Position numbers and translations under genes: made by a program
Notes under the pieces: model-generated
Seen by the model: only the letters and a program-made list of their open reading frames with translations
What the model was told of the DNA's origin: nothing
Databases searched by the model: none
Assembly (NCBI GenBank): GCA_027563145.1
Contig: CP071306.1
Location: 2,170,001-2,234,000, forward strand
Length of the DNA stretch: 64,000 nucleotides
Source of the DNA: Halocatena halophila
GTDB lineage: Archaea; Halobacteriota; Halobacteria; Halobacteriales; Haloarculaceae
Reading direction: 5' to 3'
In this document: positions 18,583-27,185 of the stretch, piece after piece
How the letters are laid out: every line of letters starts with the position of its first letter
Numbering within the stretch: position 1 is the stretch's first letter

Positions 18583-18696
18583 AGTGCGGCATTTGGTGGC
18601 AATGCAAAGTGTGCAACGATTCAATAGGGCTACAGCCGGTTCGATCAAAATCGCTCAGGCGTCTCGACCATCTATCGGATCCGACACCACATTTTA

Positions 18697-19154
18697 TTAC
18701 CAGCCGAGCTGCTGTCGCCTCTGCTCTGCGCGTTCGATTGCGGCCGCTGTCCAGGGTGGCACGGCTGGATGGTCGTAGAGTGTGGCGGGTTCGTACCAGT
18801 CAACCCGAGCGAGTTCGTCTGGCTGGGCAGCGACGGCGGTCCCAGTTTCATATCGACAGAGAAACTCCACGTTCATCACTCGGTCACCATTGTCTGTTTC
18901 GAAGATCCGACTCGTGAGATACACCGTTTGGCTTCGATCTCGACCGTGGTCTCTTCACGAATTTCACGCTGGAGCGTGGATTCGAGGGCGGCCGTCGCTG
19001 GGACATCCGATTCGACGGTGCCACCGATCAGACTGCGCTGGCCCCCAGCGTGTGATTCCTCCATAGCACGCTCACCGATGAGATAGGCTCCATCACGATA
19101 GACTGCGCCCTCGACGTTGACACAATAGTTGTCGGCCACAATGATTGATAGCAC
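18697..19154 (-). pseudogene. NUDIX hydrolase with a frameshift
   Basis: The first part (GTG at 19154 or 19139; no convincing ATG) encodes NVEGAVYRDGAYLIGERA and the NUDIX box region ending LQREIREETTVEIE. Near 18930 the frame breaks. The other frame resumes with VYLTSRIFETDNGDRVMNV and ends with a W-rich tail typical of NUDIX proteins (DELARVDWYEP). Together they give a normal NUDIX protein of about 150 residues. It sits 62 bases before mutS, divergent. Nucleotide sanitation would be a fitting role if the gene were intact. Confidence 0.6.
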
Positions 19155-19216
19155 GCCATGGCAGGAAATCCCTTCTGCACCCGCCGACCGACGAGGAGTC
19201 CACACAGGCTAAGTGG

Positions 19217-21907
19217 ATGGATCGTGGGACTCCAGCTATGAAGGGAACGGGAACGCCGGCCGCGATGGCCGAGTGCGAGGACGAACTTACGCCGATGATG
19301 AGCCAGTATTTCGAGCTCTGTGCGGAGTACGATTCGGCGATGGTGTTGTTTCAGGTCGGCGATTTCTACGAGACGTTCTGTGAGGCGGCCGAACGCTGTG
19401 CACGACTGCTCGAAATCACGCTGACGAGCCGTGAGGATTCGACAGGTGAGTATCCGATGGCCGGCATTCCGATCGACAATGCGACCTCCTACGTCGAAAC
19501 GCTGCTCGATGCGGGCTATCGCGTGGCGATTGCAGACCAGATCGAAGATCCCTCAGAGGCCTCTGGTGTCGTCGAACGAGCCGTTACGAGGGTGATTACG
19601 CCGGGAACCGTCCTCGACGATGCACTGCTGGGTGCTGATAACAACTATCTGGCCTGCGTTGGCGCGGACGAGGAGGAGTCGCTGGCCGTCGCGTTTCTGG
19701 ACCTCTCAACGGGCTCATTCCGTGTGGCAAGCGGTACCGAGCGGGTAATTCAGGACGAACTCGACCGCCAGCAGCCAACTGAACTGCTCATCGATCCACC
19801 ACTCGAGGGAACCATTTCGACTGACTGCACAGAAACGATCGACGACAGCATCTCGTTCGAATCCGACGCGGCAAAACAACGCGTCGGAGCGTACGTTCCC
19901 TCCCCGGAGGCGGTCTTCGAAACGACCGCTGAGCTGATCGCGTGTGGTGCACTGCTGGCGTACGCCGAGTACACGCAGGGTGTCTCTCCCGGTGGTCTCG
20001 CGTCGGTTACTCGCATCAGTCGGTACGCTCCGACCGAGACGATGGGATTGTCTGGAACGACTATTGAGTCGCTCGAACTGTTCGAAAACCAGCACGGTGA
20101 CGACGACCACACCCTGCTGGCTGTGCTCGATGAGACGACCACCGCGATGGGCAGACGCACGCTCGCCGACTGGCTCCGTCGGCCGCTTTGTGATGCGTCT
20201 GCCATCCAGTGCCGGCTCGATGCCGTTGAGACGCTGGTGGCGACACCGCTCGTCCGAGAAACGCTCCGGGAGTTACTGGCCGACGCGTACGATCTCGAGC
20301 GGCTGATTGCTCGCGTCGCTGATGACCGTGCGAACGCGCGGGACTGTCGTTCGTTGCAGGCCACCCTGGAGATTCTTCCGGCGGTTGCTGGGGCGTTGGA
20401 TACAATCGACTGCCAGCCACTTGCTGATCGTCGGGATGCGCTGCCAGCACTGGACGGGGTCTGTGAGCGCATCGACGCGGCGATTCAGCACGACCCGCCG
20501 ATCGAACTGACCGACGGCGGAATCATCACCGATGGCTACGACGAGCAGCTCGATTCGCTCCGGTCAACACAGCGCGAGGGTGAACAGTGGATCAACGAGC
20601 TCGAGGCAACCGAACGCGACCGGACCGGTATCGACTCGCTGAAAGTCGGATACAACGAGGTGCACGGCTACTACATCGAGGTGACGAATCCGAATCTCGA
20701 TGCGGTCCCCGAGGAGTACACCCGACGCCAGACGCTGAAAAACGCCGAACGATTCTACACGCCGGCACTGAAAGACCGAGAAGACGCCATTCTCGGTGCG
20801 AGCGAACGCGCCACCGAACTCGAATATCAGCTGTTTTGCGAGCTCAGAGCTGACGTTGGTGACCACACCGATCGGATCCAGCAGGCCGCGACGGTGCTTG
20901 CAGAACTCGACGTGCTGACGACGCTTGCAACGGTGGCCACCCGCCGTGATTACGTCCGGCCAGCGTTCGACGGCACCGGCAGCAATGGTGCGATCGAGAT
21001 CGAAGGTGGTCGCCATCCGGTCGTGGAGACGACACAACCGCTGTTCGTTCCCAACGATACCACCCTTTGCGACGAACGAATCGCTATCATCACCGGGCCC
21101 AACATGAGCGGGAAATCAACCTACATGCGCCAGATTGCCTTGATTCAGATCATGGCGCAGCTGGGGAGTTTCGTTCCGGCGGATCGGGCACGGCTGCCGA
21201 TCGTCGATCGGGTGTTCACCCGGGTCGGTGCAAGCGACGACATTGCTGGCGGACAGTCCACATTCATGCGAGAAATGAGTGAGCTCTCAACGATTCTCCA
21301 TTCGGCCACGCCGTCATCGCTGGTGATTCTCGACGAAGTTGGTCGTGGTACTGCAACCACTGATGGGCGAGCTATTGCCCGGGCAACGACGGAGTTTCTC
21401 CACGACGAAATCGGTGCGCTCACGCTGTTCGCAACGCATTATCACGAATTGACTGAACTCGCCGACGAGCTGGCGGCCGTCACCAACGTTCATTTCACGG
21501 TTGATCGCGACGGTGAGGAGCTGACGTTCTTACACACCGTGCTCGATGGGGCCGCCTCCGGATCGTATGGCGTCGCCGTGGCACGACTGGCTGGCGTTCC
21601 TGACCCAGTAATCGACCGCGTCGAGTCGCTCCATGACGAGGACACTGATGCGAATCAAACTGCAACGAGCACCACTGAAACTGATGATTCAATCGACAGT
21701 ACTACGACGATAGACGACAGCAGTTCTGATACAATCGAGACGCACGTCGGCGATCGCTCGCTCCGTGAGACGATTGCTGAGCTTTCGATCGCAGACACGA
21801 CGCCACTCGAAGCACTGCAGACGCTCTATGAGCTCCAACGCCGAATCGACACCACCAACGGTCCGCCGACTGGACGCGAAAACGGTCGCTCGCATCGCAG
21901 CGGGTGA
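19217..21907 (+). CDS. mutS: DNA mismatch repair ATPase MutS
   Basis: 896 residues from the ATG at 19217. The mismatch-recognition motif FQVGDFYE lies at residues 45-52, with the wedging Phe and the Glu. The connector, lever and clamp regions follow. The ATPase core has Walker A GPNMSGKST and Walker B LVILDEVGRGT, then FATHYHEL. Length and motifs are those of a mismatch-competent MutS1. The last 80 bases overlap the start of mutL, so the two are co-expressed. An in-frame extension to 19145 is probably non-coding. Confidence 0.96.
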   Translation: MDRGTPAMKGTGTPAAMAECEDELTPMMSQYFELCAEYDSAMVLFQVGDFYETFCEAAERCARLLEITLTSREDSTGEYPMAGIPIDNATSYVETLLDAGYRVAIADQIEDPSEASGVVERAVTRVITPGTVLDDALLGADNNYLACVGADEEESLAVAFLDLSTGSFRVASGTERVIQDELDRQQPTELLIDPPLEGTISTDCTETIDDSISFESDAAKQRVGAYVPSPEAVFETTAELIACGALLAYAEYTQGVSPGGLASVTRISRYAPTETMGLSGTTIESLELFENQHGDDDHTLLAVLDETTTAMGRRTLADWLRRPLCDASAIQCRLDAVETLVATPLVRETLRELLADAYDLERLIARVADDRANARDCRSLQATLEILPAVAGALDTIDCQPLADRRDALPALDGVCERIDAAIQHDPPIELTDGGIITDGYDEQLDSLRSTQREGEQWINELEATERDRTGIDSLKVGYNEVHGYYIEVTNPNLDAVPEEYTRRQTLKNAERFYTPALKDREDAILGASERATELEYQLFCELRADVGDHTDRIQQAATVLAELDVLTTLATVATRRDYVRPAFDGTGSNGAIEIEGGRHPVVETTQPLFVPNDTTLCDERIAIITGPNMSGKSTYMRQIALIQIMAQLGSFVPADRARLPIVDRVFTRVGASDDIAGGQSTFMREMSELSTILHSATPSSLVILDEVGRGTATTDGRAIARATTEFLHDEIGALTLFATHYHELTELADELAAVTNVHFTVDRDGEELTFLHTVLDGAASGSYGVAVARLAGVPDPVIDRVESLHDEDTDANQTATSTTETDDSIDSTTTIDDSSSDTIETHVGDRSLRETIAELSIADTTPLEALQTLYELQRRIDTTNGPPTGRENGRSHRSG

Positions 21908-23477
21908 GGTAATCACCCGTCCGGCCGATGTCGTTCGTGAGTGTATCGAGAACGCGCTCGATGCCGGTGCGAGCCGGATTCACGTGGCCGTGACTGACGG
22001 CGGACTCGAGACGATTACGGTTCGTGACGATGGCCACGGCATGACTGGCCGTGATGCAAAACGCGCTGTTGAACGGCATACAACCAGCAAAATCAGCGAC
22101 CAGACGGATGTTGAGAGCGTACAGACGCTCGGTTTTCGTGGTGAAGCGCTCGCGAGTATCGCGACCGCCGGTCGGCTCACGATAACGACACGGACAGGAG
22201 CGGAGTCGATCGGCACACGGGTGATCGTTGACGATGAGCCGGTCGTCGAGCGCGCTGGACACGACGAGGGAACGACAGTGTCGGTCTCGGAACTGTTCGC
22301 GACGATGCCTGCCCGACGTGCCACGCTCGATGGACCGCGCGGAGAGTTCGCTCGCGTGAGTCGGCTCGTCGGACGCTATGCCCTCTGTCAACCGGCGGTT
22401 CGATTCGAGCTCGAGCACAACGGATCGACGGTGTTCTGCTCGCCCGGAACGGGCGCGATAGACGCCGTGATGGCGGTGTACGACCGCTCAGTGGCTAGTC
22501 ATGCCACAACGATCGAGTCCGCCGAGTCCGCAGTGTGTACGGTTTCTGGCATCCGTGTGTCTCCGGCAGAACATCGATCGAGACGCCATCACGTTGTCAC
22601 CGCCGTCAACGGCCGGCCGGTGACACACGATGCGCTCGAAAATGCTATTATAGCCGGCTACGGCTCGACGCTATCCGGTGATCGCTATCCAATCACGGCG
22701 ATCACGGTGTCAGTGCCGGCGGACACCGTCGATGTGAACGTTCATCCGGCGAAGAAAACGGTCCGGCTCGCCAGCGTCGATCGAGTGACGTCGGCCGTCG
22801 AGTCAGCAATCGCGGCGTCGCTGCGTGAGGGTGATCTCTCGACGTCGATCGATTCGGAGCTCTCTGTCGAACCGATCGGTGGTGAGCGCCAGCCTCCGTT
22901 TGATGAACTCACCGTCATTGGGCAGTTCCGGGAGGCGTATCTGCTCTGTGAGACTGACGAACTGCTGGTTATTGATCAGCACGCCGCCCACGAGCGGATC
23001 ATTTTCGAGCGTTTACAGCGAGCGCTTTCGGACTCGATCACGTCGCATTCCCTCGATCCACCACAGACGGTGTCGCTCTCGCCCGGCGATCAATCGGAAC
23101 TTGAGCGCAACCGGGCGGCGATCGAGGCGCTGGGCTATCGGCTCAGTTCGTTCGGTCCGTCGTCGTATCGCGTCACGGCAGTTCCAGCGCCGCTTGGCCA
23201 CACGGAGTCGGCCGATTCACTTCTGGAGCTCCTCGATGCGTTGCGTGCTGGAGAATCAATCGACGATCCGCGAACGGAGTTGCTTGCCGAACTCGCCTGC
23301 CATCCCGCCGTCAAAGCCGGCGATCAGCTATCGACGGCGACGGCAACCGAACTGGTTGACGCACTCGGGCGGTGTGAGCAGCCGTTTGCCTGCCCACACG
23401 GTCGCCCAACGGTGGTAACGATCGACGAAGCGACGCTCGCCCGGGGATTTTCACGCTCTTCGATGCGACTTGAGTGA
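21828..23477 (+). CDS. mutL: DNA mismatch repair protein MutL
   Basis: 549 residues, start at ATG 21828 inside mutS in another frame. The GHKL ATPase motifs are ECIENALDAGA, DDGHGM and LGFRGEALASI. The C-terminal domain contains DQHAAHERIIFE, ACHPAVKAGDQ and CPHGRP, the metal-binding set of MutL proteins with intrinsic nicking activity. This MutL is therefore expected to act as an endonuclease without MutH. Its early start gives an 80-base overlap with mutS and tight translational coupling. Confidence 0.96.
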   Translation: MSSNAESTPPTVRRLDAKTVARIAAGEVITRPADVVRECIENALDAGASRIHVAVTDGGLETITVRDDGHGMTGRDAKRAVERHTTSKISDQTDVESVQTLGFRGEALASIATAGRLTITTRTGAESIGTRVIVDDEPVVERAGHDEGTTVSVSELFATMPARRATLDGPRGEFARVSRLVGRYALCQPAVRFELEHNGSTVFCSPGTGAIDAVMAVYDRSVASHATTIESAESAVCTVSGIRVSPAEHRSRRHHVVTAVNGRPVTHDALENAIIAGYGSTLSGDRYPITAITVSVPADTVDVNVHPAKKTVRLASVDRVTSAVESAIAASLREGDLSTSIDSELSVEPIGGERQPPFDELTVIGQFREAYLLCETDELLVIDQHAAHERIIFERLQRALSDSITSHSLDPPQTVSLSPGDQSELERNRAAIEALGYRLSSFGPSSYRVTAVPAPLGHTESADSLLELLDALRAGESIDDPRTELLAELACHPAVKAGDQLSTATATELVDALGRCEQPFACPHGRPTVVTIDEATLARGFSRSSMRLE

Positions 23478-23481
23478 GAAA

Positions 23482-24000
23482 CTATCGGTGGATGGTGACC
23501 GATTCGAGCAGCACGTCTTCGTGTGGTTTGTCGTTGGCGTCGGTTTCAACGTCTCCGATCTCGCGTACCACGTCCATTCCGTCGGTCACTTTACCGAACA
23601 CTGAGTGGCGACCGTCGAGGTGGGGCTGGGCGTCGAGCGTGATGAAAAACTGCGAGCCGTTGGTGTTCGGGCCGGCGTTGGCCATCGAGAGCACGCCGGG
23701 GCCGTCGTGACTGAGTCCGTCGACGAACTCGTCGTCAAACTCGTAGCCAGGTCCGCCGCGGCCGGTGCCGGTCGGGTCGCCGCCCTGGACCATGAACCCC
23801 TCGATGATCCGATGGAAGAGCACGTCATCGTACAGGGGCTCGCCCTGTTTCGTCTCGCCCGTTTCCGGATCCGTCCATTCTTGCTCTCCCGTTGCCAGGC
23901 CGATGAAGTTCTCGACGGTTCGCGGGACTCGCTCTTCGTACAGTTCGACCTCGATCGTTCCAAAGTTGGTGTTGAGTTTCGCGTGCGGATTGTCGCTCAT
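23482..24000 (-). CDS. Cyclophilin-type peptidyl-prolyl isomerase
   Basis: 172 residues. It starts [20 protein letters not shown] and carries the cyclophilin core [38 protein letters not shown] and [12 protein letters not shown]. The catalytic Arg of FHR is present. No signal peptide, so it is a cytoplasmic foldase. It converges with mutL four bases away. Close to the usual length for a minimal cyclophilin. Confidence 0.95.
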   Translation of the reverse strand: MSDNPHAKLNTNFGTIEVELYEERVPRTVENFIGLATGEQEWTDPETGETKQGEPLYDDVLFHRIIEGFMVQGGDPTGTGRGGPGYEFDDEFVDGLSHDGPGVLSMANAGPNTNGSQFFITLDAQPHLDGRHSVFGKVTDGMDVVREIGDVETDANDKPHEDVLLESVTIHR

Positions 24001-24072
24001 ACGCTTCGATCTTATCCGGCGGATGGAAAAGACTCCCGGTCGGGGTTGCTGGGTGGTTGCATGCAGGATTGG

Positions 24073-24579
24073 TTACCGATACTCTGAGATCGATTTGTAG
24101 GGAACGTAGTAGCCAATCTCGTCGATCCACTGTGAAAGCCATTCATCAGCTGTGGCTTCTGTGATTGATCCCGCATCGATTGCCCCTAGCAAAACCCCAA
24201 CAGAACCGATCACTCTTACTCCCTGTTCTTTCGAAAATCTTCGTGCATCGCCGTCGTCGGTGAGAAGTTGCCCATTGTGGACGTCAGCCAGGGCAAACGC
24301 CTGTGCCTCACCGGGATCCAGATGCGTGCTGACGATCGATTGTCGGTTTGCAACCGTCTCGGAAATTGTTGCCACTGGAATTCCATCGTCGAGGCTATCG
24401 AGCGCCTCCGTAAGATACGGATGATTCTCGACTCCGTTCTGCAGTTCGTGTCGAACTACTGGAACAGTGCAGCTTCCAGCGATGTCACCGAGCAATTGAA
24501 TTTGGTTACAGTAGGCAAAGTTGGAGAGGACAGCTGTGTCGAGGACAGTCGGCTCTGGTGGCGGTGTCCAGTCTGTCAT
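24073..24579 (-). CDS. PIN-domain toxin (DUF3368/VapC-like)
   Basis: 168 residues with the scattered acidic residues of a PIN nuclease: VLDTAVLSNFA at the start, LDPGEAQAFALA in the middle and LLTDDGDARRF. These are consistent with a metal-dependent RNase. It overlaps the upstream UPF0175 gene by four bases (ATGA), the standard antitoxin-first order. PIN toxins of this type cut RNA when not bound by their partner. The substrate cannot be read from sequence. Confidence 0.8.
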   Translation of the reverse strand: MTDWTPPPEPTVLDTAVLSNFAYCNQIQLLGDIAGSCTVPVVRHELQNGVENHPYLTEALDSLDDGIPVATISETVANRQSIVSTHLDPGEAQAFALADVHNGQLLTDDGDARRFSKEQGVRVIGSVGVLLGAIDAGSITEATADEWLSQWIDEIGYYVPYKSISEYR

Positions 24580-24944
24580 TCGGTGTCGGACTCCTCACGA
24601 TTAGTAGTCTCATCTTCAAATTCGAGGTGCTGTGGGGCCTCCCGTTCGTAGGCTGCGTCGTCCTCGTTCATTAGGCCAAGCCGGAGATCGACACCGTGCT
24701 CGCGGAGAATCTCCCGCATTGTCCATCGGTCAACCTGCGCCAGCCGTGCTGCGTCTCCAAGCGTGATCCGTTCTTGTTCATAAAGGACAACCACTGCCGA
24801 AATTCGCTTGTTCTCGTGAGCGGCAAAATATTCCCGAACGAACTCACGTAATGCGTCGCTTTTTCCGCCAAATACACCCGCCTCGACAGTCCCCTCGATG
24901 AGTAGTTCCAGATCCTCTGGGTAGGAGCCGGTAATTCGGGTCAT
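24576..24944 (-). CDS. UPF0175 antitoxin
   Basis: 122 residues. The C-terminal half carries the UPF0175 helix-turn-helix pattern (ERITLGDAARLAQVDRWTMREIL, then HGVDLRLG). The N-terminal part contains EAGVFGGKSDALREFVREYF, a ribbon-helix-helix-like segment. The tail is acidic, as expected for the toxin-binding part. It precedes the PIN gene with a four-base overlap. An AGTAT/ATACT inverted repeat over the presumed TATA region suggests autorepression. Confidence 0.8.
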   Translation of the reverse strand: MTRITGSYPEDLELLIEGTVEAGVFGGKSDALREFVREYFAAHENKRISAVVVLYEQERITLGDAARLAQVDRWTMREILREHGVDLRLGLMNEDDAAYEREAPQHLEFEDETTNREESDTE

Positions 24945-24945
24945 C

Positions 24946-24974
24946 AGTATCAGAATAGGTGTTCATACTATTTA
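24946..24974 (-). promoter_or_regulatory. Candidate promoter and operator of the toxin-antitoxin pair
   Basis: Inverted arms AGTAT (24946-24950) and ATACT (24965-24969) with a 14-base spacer lie immediately before the antitoxin start. They touch a TATTTATG box at 24967-24974, which on the minus strand sits about 25 bases before the ATG. Such placement is typical of an autorepressed leaderless operon; binding is inferred. Confidence 0.4.
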
Positions 24975-25084
24975 TGAAATTCGCCAGTTTTGATTCTGTA
25001 TGATTATTCTCATATACTAGGGGTTTCAAGAGGATTTTTGTTTGCACTGCAAGCCAGTATTCCTCATCGAAATCCTCCAGAACC

Positions 25085-25245
25085 TGTTATTTGAACAGTC
25101 ATTACAATCACACGTGCTTGGTCTGTCGTCGCCAGTTTCGTGGGCACCGCGATCACGCGCTCTGCTGTCCGCTGTGGGGTCGTCGATGATGCTGCCACTG
25201 TTTCTGTTTCGCGAAGGGGATCGCAACTCTCGGCGGTGGCTGTAG
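25085..25245 (+). pseudogene. Degenerate repeat copy B (zinc-finger gene plus truncated partner)
   Basis: From 25091 this region aligns closely with 28094-28230. The zinc-finger frame reads NSHYNHTCLVCRRQF and ends HALCCPLWGRR at a TGA at 25187-25189, but it has no start codon. The partner starts inside the stop (ATG 25186) and gives only MMLPLFLFREGD plus seven more residues before a stop at 25245. A 19-base segment (25085-25103) recurs exactly at 27886-27904, beyond the immunity gene. This copy forms the left border of the toxin/immunity pair. Confidence 0.65.
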
Positions 25246-25314
25246 CGGTACCGAACTCCGTTGGTGGTTGCATTTCTGTGTGGATCCCTCGATTGTAATT
25301 GAGATGCTCATTTT

Positions 25315-25330
25315 CGAAAGTATAAAGTAA
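25315..25330 (+). promoter_or_regulatory. Candidate archaeal promoter of the toxin gene
   Basis: CGAAAG (BRE-like) followed by TATAAAG at 25321-25327. Transcription would start near 25346-25350, matching a leaderless GTG start at 25346 or a 50-base leader before the ATG at 25400. Confidence 0.45.
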
Positions 25331-25345
25331 AGTAACTATAATCAT

Positions 25346-27076
25346 GTGATAACAACGACGCTCGCAGCTGGTTCCCAGGCGAGTGGTTTGTGGAAGTCAA
25401 TGATCTCTGTACGTCGTCTTGGTATTGCGTTGGTAGCGATTGGGGTGGTGTTGAGCGCGGTGTACGCGACGGGCGCGTTCGACAGCATGACAGCCAGCCG
25501 GACGGCGACAGTAAACGTCGCAGGTGATGCGTCGGGCTACCTCGGGTTGCAGCCAGCGCCGGGTCCGAACGGGAAGTACGCCACCGACAAAAACGGGAAG
25601 TTGCGGGTAGCAGTGGATGAGACGGCAGATGCAGCGGGGGCGGGGGTAAATGCGCATTCGACGGCGCGGTTGGCGAACGTTTTCACGGTTACTAATCAGG
25701 GGACAGCGCCGGTAGCGCTCTGGTTTTCGGAGACAGATGACGCTGTCACATTAGAGCGGGGCACGACGAAGAAGCCGATTGAAGGGTCTGGAAATGCGGT
25801 TGCACTGGATCCTGGCTCGACGGTGTCCGTGACGCTGGCTATTGACGCGAGCGAGACGGGGCCTGAGACGACGTTTCGGCCACTGCTATCGTTACACGGG
25901 AGCAGCGATCTGGATACAGTTTCAGCATCTGGTGGTGCGTCGGGGCAGGCGAGCGATTCGGCTGGTGATCCCTCCGATGGTGAGGGGACGCCCCGTCCAG
26001 AGTCAGTGGATCCAGTTGCCGGCAATGGCTCGAAGCCCTCCGATTCGAAAGCGACGCCACCCCCAGAGGAGGAGACGGTGTCGTTCGGGCCCCTGGAGAT
26101 CAAAGAGTCGGACGCGCAGGCGTTCAAGGACGGGCTGTTGTACGGTGAGGTGGGGATGCCTGGTGGTGTGGCTCCCAAGGACACGTCGTCGTCGCCGTAC
26201 TACATGCTGGCGCAGTTTGCGATCGGGTTCGTGCCTGGGCTCGGTGATTTCGCGGATGCTCGTGATGCCATCCAATCGGGCCTGAAAGGCGATGTAGCTG
26301 GGATGGTGCTCTCCGGAGCGGCGGCGATTCCAGGGCTTGGATTTGCGGCCGACGGGACAAAGCTCGTTGACTTTACGAAAGATTGGATCAAACGCTTTAG
26401 CTCGAAGACGAAGGCGCTCTCGAAGGCGTTCGCGAAACACGTCGCCACGCACATGCCCGACAAGCAGGTGATACAGCTGCTTGATCTGTTCTCGGGTGGA
26501 CGAGCGAGCGAGCTTAAGGAGAGCGGCAAATCCGTCGATGAGATCATCGAGCTGGCGGAGAAAGGATCGCTGAAGAAGGATCCGAACGAAGGGAAGAAGC
26601 TAGTTGCTGATGGTGGGAGTTCGAAAACTTACAAAGGAGCATCTACAAAGAAAATAAATGATAAAATAGATAAAATACATAAATATAAGAGTTCGAAACT
26701 TACTTCAAAAATAGATAAATCTGATATTAGTAATGCTGGAAAAGATAGTGATGGAGATACTATACTGTTATTAGATACTAATAAATGGAATCCAGATAAG
26801 ACTAATCTTGTCCAAACTCCAGGTTGGCGTCATATAATTGCTAGACATGTTCATCAAGACTCTAAATATTATAAAAAATTCAAGAGAAGGGATGGATATC
26901 CAACTGAACCGGCGAGGAAGGCAGGCCATAGTAAAGATCCGCCGACAATGTTCCCTAAAAATATGAAGCCGGATGAAATAAAATCGCTAATAATGGTGAG
27001 TGCTAAGAAAGGGGATGTTGTTAAAGATCACGATTATGTGAAAAAAAATAGTGTGGTCCATACCGAAAAGCAGTAA
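25346..27076 (+). CDS. Secreted polymorphic-toxin-like protein, C-terminus frameshifted
   Basis: 576 residues as read from the GTG at 25346; ATG 25400 (MISVRRLGIALVAIG) is an alternative start. Order of parts, numbered from the GTG: signal/anchor helix, about 19-45; DUF1102-like haloarchaeal surface domain (TATVNVAGDASGYLGLQP, FTVTNQGTAPVALWF), to about 200; acidic S/G/P linker, to about 245; hydrophobic pre-toxin-like segment (FVPGLGDFADARDAI, AAIPGLGFAADG), about 285-360; helical region; then a lysine-rich C-terminal domain with GWRHIIARHVH (His496, Arg500, His501). The last part suggests a BECR-fold RNase-type toxin, which is an inference. GC content falls from about 55% to about 23% at the toxin domain. 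The frame breaks after an A8 tract; see 27041-27185. The downstream acidic gene is the likely immunity gene. Confidence 0.65.
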   Translation: MITTTLAAGSQASGLWKSMISVRRLGIALVAIGVVLSAVYATGAFDSMTASRTATVNVAGDASGYLGLQPAPGPNGKYATDKNGKLRVAVDETADAAGAGVNAHSTARLANVFTVTNQGTAPVALWFSETDDAVTLERGTTKKPIEGSGNAVALDPGSTVSVTLAIDASETGPETTFRPLLSLHGSSDLDTVSASGGASGQASDSAGDPSDGEGTPRPESVDPVAGNGSKPSDSKATPPPEEETVSFGPLEIKESDAQAFKDGLLYGEVGMPGGVAPKDTSSSPYYMLAQFAIGFVPGLGDFADARDAIQSGLKGDVAGMVLSGAAAIPGLGFAADGTKLVDFTKDWIKRFSSKTKALSKAFAKHVATHMPDKQVIQLLDLFSGGRASELKESGKSVDEIIELAEKGSLKKDPNEGKKLVADGGSSKTYKGASTKKINDKIDKIHKYKSSKLTSKIDKSDISNAGKDSDGDTILLLDTNKWNPDKTNLVQTPGWRHIIARHVHQDSKYYKKFKRRDGYPTEPARKAGHSKDPPTMFPKNMKPDEIKSLIMVSAKKGDVVKDHDYVKKNSVVHTEKQ

Positions 27077-27185
27077 AATATATAAGAAGTACGGGATAGA
27101 AGAGATGACTGTTCTCACACGGCCAAAGGAAGGTATAATAAAAACTGCGCATCCTTCAAAAGGTGGTGTAAAGTATAGCCCATGA
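27041..27185 (+). other. A8 tract and out-of-frame toxin C-terminus
   Basis: Eight consecutive A at 27041-27048 precede the premature end at 27076. With seven A the frame would read DYVKK then IVWSIPKSSKIYKKYGIEE, MTVLTRPKEGIIKTAHPSKG and GVKYSP, with a TGA at 27183-27185. That stop overlaps the immunity start (ATG 27182) as ATGA. The ending resembles the last strands of BECR toxins. The 45-codon continuation and the exact overlap strongly suggest this is the ancestral toxin end. Confidence 0.7.
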
